Source: Nitrososphaerota archaeon (GTDB lineage Archaea > Thermoproteota > Nitrososphaeria > Nitrososphaerales > CADDZS01). From it: DNA of 6,653 bases. The translations under genes and the position numbers were made by a program. Position 1 is the stretch's first letter. Each line of letters opens with the position of its first letter. The DNA lies in the NCBI GenBank assembly GCA_027886795.1, contig JAPCJU010000067.1, positions 1-6,653 on the forward strand, given 5' to 3'. The notes under the pieces are model-generated. The model saw nothing but the letters and a program-made list of their open reading frames with translations, searched no databases and had not been told where the DNA came from. This document shows, in pieces, positions 1 to 5,440 of the stretch.

Positions 1-1100
1 GAAGACGCATATTTTTTTGGAATCATCGGCTGGGGGAGCGCTTGTCTTGTGGCATCGTGATTTCCCGGAATCACAAACATTTGGAGATTTTTTGGAACGA
101 GCCTCAATTTCTGTGAGACCATCTCATATTGCTTGAAAACGTCCCTCTCAGTGAGTTCGTACTCCTGATTTGGAAATACACCAACCCCATCCACGACATC
201 ACCACCGATTACGATGTATTTTAGGCGTCGAATGATTTCCTCGTCCTCCTCTGAGATCCTCCCGCGGCCTGCGATCCATTCTAGAAACCTGTTGAATGCC
301 CCCTCGAGGAACTTGTTGCTCCCGATGTGCAGGTCGGAAAGAAAAACCGCGTAGACTGTCTTCTTTGATGTGGATGCTACCTTCATCGGGATGTCCGGCT
401 GAATTACGCTCTTGAGAATTAGGCGCCCCTGGACAGCTTCCACTTCCACGAGGACGCATTGATCGAGAGCTATTTCACTCGCAGCTTTTTTTGCCTCGGG
501 AGATAGAGCCAGGACGGATACATTCCCGGTGTCATCGTCCAGTGTAAATTCAATACCATTTTTTGTTGGTTTCCGCGAAAACACGAGGCCTGCGATCTTT
601 GTGTTGCCCTTCTCTTTGTTGATTCTGGAGACCTTTGTGAGCTGCCGCCCCTCAGGTCTCTCGGCGAGTATTCGCATGATTTTTTCATAGCGGCTCTTGA
701 ATAGCTGCGGGAATACCTCAATTCCTGTAGGTTGAATGAAGGGGGAAGGATCCTTGACGATTTCAATATCAAATTGCGGTGGATCTATCGGAGCGGTACC
801 CGACGACTCGAGGATTTTAGCCGGGGGCTGTTCGAACTCGAAAATTTCTGGAAAGGTGTCAATCAGATCAGTTACCTCAATTGTTGCCATTCCGGAACCC
901 AGCATTTTCTTCACTTTCACTTCAATGACGTCGCGAACAATCATTTCGAAAGTTGGTTCACTTTCTTGCGGTGATTTTCTGGTCTTCCTTTGCTCTCCAA
1001 GTTTCACGAGAAGCTTAACCGCCGCAGGACTGAATTGATATCCCTGGGCGAGCGCCTGCTCAATAGCCCTGGGAACCGATGAGTAGAGACTCTTGCTCAT
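1..1100 (-). CDS. DNA polymerase D (PolD) small subunit DP1, C-terminus cut by the window edge
   Basis: This is the small subunit of the archaeal family D replicative DNA polymerase. It carries the Mre11-like 3'-5' proofreading phosphoesterase and partners the large catalytic subunit DP2. The frame is open from an ATG at 1100 to the left edge, giving 366 residues without a stop. An N-terminal region (about 1-150) precedes an OB-fold-like stretch (about 165-235, with TLDDDTGNVSVLAL). The calcineurin-like phosphoesterase core follows: SDLHIGS (D256, H258), IGGDVVDG (D301, D304) and PGNHD (N347, H348, D349). The remaining metal-binding histidine motifs, expected further C-terminal, lie outside the window, so catalytic completeness cannot be judged. 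The start is 6 bases after the stop of the upstream sugar mutase gene and has no clear Shine-Dalgarno, so translation is probably coupled within an operon. DP1 proteins are usually about 450-600 residues, so roughly 100-200 are missing. The identification is firm from motif order and spacing. Confidence 0.95.
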   Translation of the reverse strand, partial: MSKSLYSSVPRAIEQALAQGYQFSPAAVKLLVKLGEQRKTRKSPQESEPTFEMIVRDVIEVKVKKMLGSGMATIEVTDLIDTFPEIFEFEQPPAKILESSGTAPIDPPQFDIEIVKDPSPFIQPTGIEVFPQLFKSRYEKIMRILAERPEGRQLTKVSRINKEKGNTKIAGLVFSRKPTKNGIEFTLDDDTGNVSVLALSPEAKKAASEIALDQCVLVEVEAVQGRLILKSVIQPDIPMKVASTSKKTVYAVFLSDLHIGSNKFLEGAFNRFLEWIAGRGRISEEDEEIIRRLKYIVIGGDVVDGVGVFPNQEYELTERDVFKQYEMVSQKLRLVPKNLQMFVIPGNHDATRQALPQPMIPKKYAS

Positions 1101-1106
1101 GGCAGA

Positions 1107-2507
1107 TCATTTCGCGCACGAAGTAGCAATTCGCACCCCATTATCCAAGAGGCGCCTCGCCTGAGACTCGTTGGGCGACTCGACGTAGACCCTAACTTTT
1201 TTCTCAGTTCCAGATCTCCTCACCATCATCCAGGCCCCGTTATTCAAGTACAGTTTCACTCCATCCAGTTCATCGAATCTATCGATCTCCCCGGAGTACT
1301 CTTGGTTCATCTTTGACTTGGCGCAGTTATAGTCGAGCACACCGGGAAGGAGGAGGTTTTTCTGGTAGTTGTAGTAGACCGGTATCCATTCCAGTGCCTT
1401 GCTCAACGTGAGGTTGTTGTCCGACAAATACTGAGTAACAAGTACGCTCGCGTAAATGCCGTCCTCCCAATAGCCCCACCTCGGATCCACAATCTTGCTT
1501 GGTTCTGAGGCGAAAATTCCCCGGCGCTTGTAGAGTTCTTCGAATGTCTTACCCAGGCGCGATCGCTGAACGCTGCAACCCATTTCCCTCGCCGTCTTTT
1601 CTAGGGCGGTGGACGAGTTGACAGAGATAATCACATTCCCCTTCTTGACCCTTTCAACAACGATCTTGAGAACAAGCGACGATAGCTTGTAATCCGGAAT
1701 GACATTTCCGAGATCATCAATCATCACAAGCCTGTCTGCGTCTCCATCGTGGGCGACGGTGAAATCCGCCCCTATTGCCTTCGAAAGTTCAGCAACTTCT
1801 CCAAGTGTCTCGCGCATGGGTTCGGGAAGGCGGCCTGGAAATCTTTCACTGGGATGCGCATTAACCGTGACGACGTGATGCCCGAGTTCGCCTAGAATGC
1901 TCGGCGTTACTCCCCAGGCCGCGCCATTCGCGCAATCCACAAGGATCTTGAATGCCTTTTTGCTACCTTTCGCACGTTTCAGAAGCGCCTCACGATACGA
2001 GAAAACGGCTTCCTCATTGTCGAAAGTACTTCCGAACGCGGTAAGTGATCGACCGGTCCTCGTGTGATCCTCGCTCTGCCGAACGAGTTGCTCAACTTTT
2101 TGCTCAGCTTCAAGCGAGAACTCTATTCCATCGGTTCCAAAGACTTTGACCCCTGCGTACTCCGGAGGATTGTGCGAAGCTGTTACAGAAAAACCGGCAT
2201 GCAGTTTGTTATTCTTGATATTAAACGCGAGGACGGGCGTGGGGATCATTCCATAGTTTTCAACATCGCTTCCGTACCAGTTCATTGCCGACGAGGCGAC
2301 ATTGGCGAGTATGGCGGACGTCTTACGACTGTCATACCCTAAACCAAACTTACCCTCGCCAAGAAGTCGGTTGACGGCAAAGCAGACCGAGATGGTCTCA
2401 TTGATCGACACCTCCTGTCCGTACACACCTCTTATCCCGGCGGTGCCGAACTTTACTCGAATCTCCGGCTTTATGAGACCAGATGCGGTGTCGACTTCTT
2501 GGTACAC
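1107..2507 (-). CDS. Phosphoglucosamine/phosphomannomutase family (alpha-D-phosphohexomutase)
   Basis: This cytoplasmic enzyme interconverts hexose 6-phosphate and 1-phosphate (glucosamine, mannose or glucose) and supplies nucleotide-sugar synthesis. It has 466 residues, normal for the family. Motifs appear in order: FGTAGIRG near the N-terminus (20-27), the phosphoserine loop TASHNPP (catalytic S111), the magnesium loop DGDADR (254-259), a sugar-recognition loop around SEPSKIVDP (334-342), WEDGIYAS (347-354) and the C-terminal phosphate-binding loop RRSGTE (430-435). The sugar loop lacks the common GE-x-SGH form: lysine and isoleucine stand where Gly-His is usual. Substrate cannot be assigned, so no gene symbol is given. 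The start is GTG. An in-frame TGA lies six codons upstream, and AAGGAGGA sits 9 bases before the GTG, which fixes the start well. DP1 follows 6 bases downstream, probably in the same transcript. Confidence 0.93.
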   Translation of the reverse strand: MYQEVDTASGLIKPEIRVKFGTAGIRGVYGQEVSINETISVCFAVNRLLGEGKFGLGYDSRKTSAILANVASSAMNWYGSDVENYGMIPTPVLAFNIKNNKLHAGFSVTASHNPPEYAGVKVFGTDGIEFSLEAEQKVEQLVRQSEDHTRTGRSLTAFGSTFDNEEAVFSYREALLKRAKGSKKAFKILVDCANGAAWGVTPSILGELGHHVVTVNAHPSERFPGRLPEPMRETLGEVAELSKAIGADFTVAHDGDADRLVMIDDLGNVIPDYKLSSLVLKIVVERVKKGNVIISVNSSTALEKTAREMGCSVQRSRLGKTFEELYKRRGIFASEPSKIVDPRWGYWEDGIYASVLVTQYLSDNNLTLSKALEWIPVYYNYQKNLLLPGVLDYNCAKSKMNQEYSGEIDRFDELDGVKLYLNNGAWMMVRRSGTEKKVRVYVESPNESQARRLLDNGVRIATSCAK

Positions 2508-2516
2508 GTTTCGAGT

Positions 2517-2522
2517 CCTCCT
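2517..2522 (-). promoter_or_regulatory. Strong Shine-Dalgarno deciding the GTG start of the sugar mutase
   Basis: Read on the minus strand the site is AGGAGG within TGAAGGAGGACT, with 9 bases to the GTG at 2507. It is the only near-perfect ribosome-binding site in the window. It also overlaps the closest in-frame stop, so no longer start is possible. Confidence 0.8.
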
Positions 2523-2598
2523 TCAGTCAATTGGAGAGCATAATCAACGTTCTGCTGAATACACCCGAGACCAACGCAACGAGCAGTTTTGTCCCGGC

Positions 2599-2808
2599 AT
2601 GAAGATTTCCACGACAACTCGCAATGCACTTATCACAAATGCGAGCGTCTGGATAGTTGATAATTGGGATTTAATCGGCAACTACACCTATTGCATTAAC
2701 AACGATTTCAATCATCCAGTAAACGCGTTTCTCACGTATAACACGACAACCTTCGTAACCGTTAGAATCCCTTCCTATAATGTAACCGCATATTACAAAC
2801 CGAATTGA
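2599..2808 (+). CDS. Possible small N/T/Y-rich protein, or C-terminal remnant of a surface protein
   Basis: This frame encodes 69 residues from an ATG and is not recognised. It is rich in Asn, Thr, Tyr and Val, with alternating beta-strand-like stretches such as GNYTYCINNDF and TTTFVTVRIPSYNVTAYY. That composition is typical of the C-terminal beta-sandwich parts of extracellular archaeal proteins, but there is no signal peptide. The same frame stays open upstream to 2302, but that part lies antisense to the sugar mutase and is judged non-coding. The ATG overlaps the TGA of another short frame (ATG 2483 to TGA 2602, ending NTPETNATSSFVPA), giving an ATGA junction. This could mean coupling or a frameshifted, decaying gene. 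A 6-bp hairpin begins 5 bases after the stop, which mildly supports a real 3' end. It could be a pseudogene fragment or a chance frame. Confidence 0.4.
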   Translation: MKISTTTRNALITNASVWIVDNWDLIGNYTYCINNDFNHPVNAFLTYNTTTFVTVRIPSYNVTAYYKPN

Positions 2809-2813
2809 TTCTA

Positions 2814-2830
2814 GTCGTTACATGAACGAC
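2814..2830 (+). terminator. Short hairpin after the small N/T/Y-rich frame
   Basis: GTCGTT and AACGAC form a perfect 6-bp stem around the loop ACATG. It starts 5 bases after the TGA at 2808 and is followed by AAAAATTCTTT. There is no strong U-run, so a terminator or 3'-end stabiliser is only suggested. Confidence 0.3.
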
Positions 2831-2856
2831 AAAAATTCTTTGACTCTGATTGAAAA

Positions 2857-2870
2857 GAAAGTTAACTTTC
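2857..2870. promoter_or_regulatory. 14-bp perfect palindrome upstream of the 49-residue membrane protein: candidate operator
   Basis: GAAAGTTAACTTTC is an uninterrupted palindrome ending 34 bases before the ATG at 2905. A TATA-like TTCTAAAAG lies just downstream at about 2874-2882, roughly 23-31 bases before that ATG, as expected for a leaderless archaeal promoter. The palindrome would therefore sit over the BRE region, a common place for an archaeal repressor or activator site. The dyad is seen directly; the regulatory role is inferred. Confidence 0.4.
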
Positions 2871-2904
2871 ACCTTCTAAAAGTCTGGTAAAGGGAAAATG
2901 ACCC

Positions 2905-3054
2905 ATGATAGATATTCTAAATTTAGTTATTTACGGCGGAGGACCTTCCGTGATTGCCTTTCTCATCGCGTACTGGACTGTCAAAGCGGGGCGAAAAAAC
3001 CAGTATAGAACTGAGAAAACAGGCATAATCGCCGAAGTGGATTATTCTCGATAA
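2905..3054 (+). CDS. Small single-span membrane protein of unknown function (49 residues)
   Basis: This short ATG-to-TAA frame encodes 49 residues and is not recognised. A hydrophobic segment, about residues 4-26 (including VIAFLIAYWTV), precedes a basic stretch (KAGRKNQYRTEK) and a short tail. This predicts one membrane helix with the C-terminus inside by the positive-inside rule. A TATA-like box about 25 bases upstream and the palindrome before it support a dedicated promoter, while the Shine-Dalgarno is weak (AGGGAAAA). Its last 13 bases overlap the end of the convergent HNH nuclease gene. An overlapping frame from the ATG at 2898 gives only a short, very basic peptide and looks unlikely. 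The hydrophobic-then-basic layout argues against a chance frame, but the length keeps this tentative. Confidence 0.5.
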   Translation: MIDILNLVIYGGGPSVIAFLIAYWTVKAGRKNQYRTEKTGIIAEVDYSR

Positions 3055-3620
3055 GAATAGTTCCGCATTAAACGATTTTCACAGCCTGACGTGAGAATCG
3101 ACGGATCAAAGTAAGAGTGGCAAATCCGGCAGAGCGTTATGAGGTTCGTTGGTACGCTCCGTCCAAATGGTGGAGTAGCGATGAGGTTCCTCCTCTTGCC
3201 AATAATGTGATGTATAGTTAGATCAGGAGTCGCCTCACACAGGGCGCACTTTTTCTGGTCTCTTTGCAAAATGAATCGGTAGAGAACCTTCATCAGCATG
3301 TCGTCTAGTCGATGCTCTTCGAAGGAGAACTCGGCGTGAGCATTAACCCAGGCCCTCCACTCGCTATTGATTTTGTCCACCGCGATCCTGATTATTTCAG
3401 ACGATTGTTCGCAAGTTCTTGATTCTACTTGCGCCTTCGATTCAATGTAATCCAGCAGATTTTTTCGCGTCCTGAAAATAGGGGTAATTTGAGAAAAGGC
3501 CGGGGTAAAGCGGGTCAGTGTCCAGGCAAATAGTTCAGAAATCGATTTTTCTGAATTACTTTGGTTAGTCGAGTTGGACTGCGAGGCCTGGGGGAGGCTA
3601 GAGAGAAGCGAGATTGCCAA
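3042..3620 (-). CDS. HNH endonuclease-like protein
   Basis: This is a 192-residue protein with a C-terminal HNH nuclease fold of the zinc-ribbon kind. The motif series is CALC (C125, C128), TIHH (H137, H138), N159 in PTNLITL, then CRICH (C164, C167, H168). The four cysteines would bind structural zinc, and H138, N159 and H168 match the catalytic H-N-H pattern (family knowledge). The N-terminal 120 residues are Ser/Asn-rich at first (10-30), then helical and charged, and are not recognised; they may set target specificity. The start is taken as TTG at 3620, the only usual start codon before an in-frame TGA at 3651-3653. There is no good Shine-Dalgarno, but a dyad lies just upstream. No methylase, portal or terminase gene is nearby, so restriction, phage or homing roles are all possible and none is shown. 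Confidence 0.8.
   Translation of the reverse strand: MAISLLSSLPQASQSNSTNQSNSEKSISELFAWTLTRFTPAFSQITPIFRTRKNLLDYIESKAQVESRTCEQSSEIIRIAVDKINSEWRAWVNAHAEFSFEEHRLDDMLMKVLYRFILQRDQKKCALCEATPDLTIHHIIGKRRNLIATPPFGRSVPTNLITLCRICHSYFDPSILTSGCENRLMRNYSYRE
3043..3059. repeat. Inverted repeat inside the convergent gene overlap
   Basis: TATTCT, a 5-base loop CGATA, then AGAATA give a perfect 6-bp stem covering the stop codons of both the 49-residue membrane protein and the HNH gene. It could act as a bidirectional 3'-end structure. It is short and AT-rich, so chance is possible. Confidence 0.3.
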
Positions 3621-3626
3621 ATTTAG

Positions 3627-3652
3627 GAGATCGCGGTTACCGCGCCCATCTC
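3627..3652. promoter_or_regulatory. Dyad/hairpin immediately upstream of the HNH gene
   Basis: GAGAT-CGCGG-TTA-CCGCG-CCC-ATCTC forms an outer 5-bp and an inner 5-bp GC-rich stem with a 3-base loop and a 3-base bulge. Its near edge is 6 bases from the TTG start at 3620. A TATA-like AATATT at 3670-3675 would place the transcript start near the far edge, so the structure could be a 5'-leader hairpin or a DNA operator. The pairing is visible; the function is inferred. Confidence 0.45.
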
Positions 3653-3808
3653 AGGAGAGAAACGGTAGAAATATTCGGGTGGTTAGAACATCCTAAGCAT
3701 GTGACGCAAGAAACTTGACAAAAAGAGTGCAACCGAAATAAGTACAAATTCCTCCCATAAGACCTGAAAAATGCTGAATAGTTAGGAAAATGTGGAGAAC
3801 ATCACCTT
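3653..3808. other. Divergent intergenic region between the HNH and membrane protein genes
   Basis: This AT-rich spacer lies between divergently transcribed genes. It has an AATATT box (3670-3675) usable by the minus-strand HNH gene. A GGAG at 3794-3797 lies 11 bases before the plus-strand TTG start and could be a weak ribosome-binding site. No RNA gene or convincing additional reading frame was seen. Confidence 0.4.
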
Positions 3809-4492
3809 TTGATTGTCCGAGAGTCCGATCCTAAAGCTAGTACTCCAAACTTCAAACTCTGGATTCCTTACCTTCTTCTCCTCATAGTCCGCGTGGGTTT
3901 CCTCGCATGGTATCCGGAGCAGGTTCTGAATGCGATAACTGGCTTCAACTCCTCTCAAGGATCATTTATTGGTAGCGACGGTCGAAGCCAGATTTTCATA
4001 TTTTCAATAGCTGGCGGAGTAATTTCCTTTGTACTCATGACTATCTCAATAATGATACAGCAAAAGAATGACCCGAAATATCTCCCGATAGCTTTGCTTG
4101 TAGCATACATCTGCACGATTTCTGTAACGATGTGGTATGAACAAATCTATGCTAACCTGTGGGACCTAGCCAACCACACATCTTACTGGTTCACTTACTA
4201 CACGGAGCCAGGCAAATTGCTACAAGTGCTCATTGACATGAGCCTCCTTCTCGTAGCATATCCGTGGATGAAAAGGGCAAATTTGAAGATGGTGGGAGTG
4301 TTTTCAATACTGACCTTGGTACTCTTTGCTGGTTGGTTTGCCATAGGTTACGGATTCCCGACGACATCTTCTTTGGCTTACTTCTTCAACGGATCGTCCA
4401 GGATTTGTTCACAGCTCGCAATAGCTGTAAGTGTCCTGCCCCAAAAATCTCAGAAGGAAAAACAGGCCGTCAGGCTCACGCAATTGAACTAA
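3809..4492 (+). CDS. Polytopic membrane protein of unknown function
   Basis: The protein has 227 residues and is not recognised. Hydrophobic segments lie at about 17-37, 60-83, 91-110, 135-153 and 160-180, with a weaker one near 198-211, predicting five or six spans. A Ser/Gly/Asn-rich loop (about 44-60) follows span 1, and an aromatic loop (WYEQIYANLWDLANHTSYWFTYYTE, given here only by position, about 109-133) lies between spans 3 and 4. The tail QKSQKEKQAVR is basic and probably cytoplasmic. The start is TTG, the first usable codon after an in-frame TAG at 3779-3781, with only a distant GGAG. The continuous hydrophobic periodicity makes this frame convincing. No transport or enzyme motif was seen. 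A T5 run follows the stop. Confidence 0.7.
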   Translation: MIVRESDPKASTPNFKLWIPYLLLLIVRVGFLAWYPEQVLNAITGFNSSQGSFIGSDGRSQIFIFSIAGGVISFVLMTISIMIQQKNDPKYLPIALLVAYICTISVTMWYEQIYANLWDLANHTSYWFTYYTEPGKLLQVLIDMSLLLVAYPWMKRANLKMVGVFSILTLVLFAGWFAIGYGFPTTSSLAYFFNGSSRICSQLAIAVSVLPQKSQKEKQAVRLTQLN

Positions 4493-4498
4493 AGACGA

Positions 4499-4503
4499 TT
4501 TTT
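4499..4503 (+). terminator. T-run after the membrane protein gene
   Basis: TTTTT starts 6 bases after the TAA at 4490-4492, inside GATTTTTAATT. Archaeal termination commonly occurs on such U-runs without a hairpin. Only one run is present, so this is a modest call. Confidence 0.35.
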
Positions 4504-4599
4504 AATTCAATATGTAAGAAACTTCGCTATTTTGGGAAAGTACTTGATACATTAGTGTCAAATCAGCTATCACATTTCGATACGTCTCGATTCACGATA

Positions 4600-4622
4600 T
4601 TCCGAGAATAAATAGATCGGAA
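4600..4622 (+). promoter_or_regulatory. TATA-like box within an inverted repeat upstream of the secreted protein
   Basis: TTCCGA and TCGGAA (6-bp arms) flank the 11-base AT-rich loop GAATAAATAGA, which resembles an archaeal TATA element. Transcription from it would begin near 4638 and leave about 29 bases of leader before the TTG at 4667. The arms could allow a dimeric regulator to cover the box. This is inferred from sequence layout only. Confidence 0.35.
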
Positions 4623-4666
4623 ATCTAGTTTACAGGCAACCTAAGTTTTCAATCTGTGAAATTACT

Positions 4667-5347
4667 TTGAAAAACAAATTATTTGTGCTAGCATCTAGCA
4701 GCATCGTTTTCCTTTTTTTGAGCATGAACTTCGCATCAGTTTACGCATCATCAGTAGTATTTTCGCTGCCGTTTAATTTATCCAACGACAGTTTTGTAGC
4801 GAAAGATCCGAACGTCCAAAATTCAGGAAGTCATGTTTACGTGGAAGCAAGTCACAATTCTGGCGTATCTTTCACACCGACGTTCAACGTCAGCTCGACT
4901 ATTACCAATTCCTGGGCTCCAATGGTCAACGTCTGGGGAAATTTGATGTACGTAGCTTGGCGAAGCAATCCTGGGTCGTCCAATTCGCAGGAGTACGTGG
5001 CTGTTTCAACTAATGCTGGAACCAGTTGGGGATCGCCTATAGCAATCGGAGTGTCGGGAAGAGACAACCAGTGGCCCTTCACCGTTGCAATTTCTGGAAA
5101 CAACACTTTCATAATGTGGAGCGAGAAAGTAAAAACGACAACAACCAATTGGCAAACGTTGGTGTCCTACAGTTCTAACAACGGGAGTACCTGGACGCTT
5201 TTGCCGAGCTTGAGTACGAATCCAAGCGCAGGGGCCCAGCCAGAGAATGATATCGCCACCAGTTCAATCGCGGCTTTCAGTTCCCATGGATTCGCAGCTT
5301 GGCAAAACAACGCAACGATATCACAAATTGAATTTGCCTCATCCTAG
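4667..5347 (+). CDS. Secreted protein with degenerate Asp-box (BNR/sialidase-like) repeats
   Basis: This 226-residue protein begins with a signal peptide: MKNK, a hydrophobic core (about 5-25) and a likely cut after VYA near residue 27. The mature part holds three copies of S-x-N-x-G-x-[ST]-[WF], at 62-69 (SHNSGVSF), 114-121 (STNAGTSW) and 169-176 (SSNNGSTW). They resemble the Asp-box hairpins of sialidase-type beta-propellers, with Asn in place of Asp. Between them are strands of the type NLMYVAW, NTFIMW and HGFAAW. Spacing of 52-55 residues fits one propeller blade per repeat. Only about three to four blades are present, and the gene ends cleanly, so a full six-bladed propeller would need a partner or dimer. 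The start is TTG and gives an ideal signal peptide; no ATG or GTG in frame is better. Catalytic activity is not supported, and a binding or structural surface role is more likely. Confidence 0.75.
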   Translation: MKNKLFVLASSSIVFLFLSMNFASVYASSVVFSLPFNLSNDSFVAKDPNVQNSGSHVYVEASHNSGVSFTPTFNVSSTITNSWAPMVNVWGNLMYVAWRSNPGSSNSQEYVAVSTNAGTSWGSPIAIGVSGRDNQWPFTVAISGNNTFIMWSEKVKTTTTNWQTLVSYSSNNGSTWTLLPSLSTNPSAGAQPENDIATSSIAAFSSHGFAAWQNNATISQIEFASS

Positions 5348-5378
5348 ATGATGCCCACACAGTAGCAAACTAGCTGGG

Positions 5379-5389
5379 GAATTTATTTC
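5379..5389 (+). promoter_or_regulatory. Possible TATA/BRE promoter of the two-gene membrane operon
   Basis: GGGGAATTTATTTC has a purine-rich BRE-like part followed by a TTTATTT box. Transcription from it would begin near 5410, about 30 bases before the ATG at 5441. The surrounding T-rich sequence could equally serve to end the upstream transcript. Confidence 0.35.
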
Positions 5390-5440
5390 TCGTTCTCGAT
5401 TTCTTCAACAACATTTTTCAATCTCTTGGGGTCAAACGAG

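Noticed and set aside
199..772. Minus-strand frames of 86 and 100 residues
   Set aside because: They are out of frame within DP1, with Arg/Ser-rich shadow composition.
732..1038. Two overlapping plus-strand frames of 80 and 100 residues
   Set aside because: Both are antisense to the DP1 gene, whose motifs leave no doubt about the coding strand.
2302..2598. 5' part of a long plus-strand frame running into the 69-residue N/T/Y-rich frame
   Set aside because: It mostly lies antisense to the well-supported sugar mutase, and its sequence shows no protein-like pattern before about 2520.
2898..3005. Short frame from an ATG 7 bases before the 49-residue gene
   Set aside because: It gives a short, Arg-rich peptide with no domain-like features; the overlapping 49-residue frame is more protein-like.
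4264..4611. Plus-strand frame of 115 residues extending past the membrane protein stop
   Set aside because: It overlaps the membrane protein in another frame, and the tail beyond 4492 has no recognisable pattern or start signal.
4852..5148. Minus-strand frame of 98 residues
   Set aside because: It is antisense to the secreted protein, which has a signal peptide and repeats.
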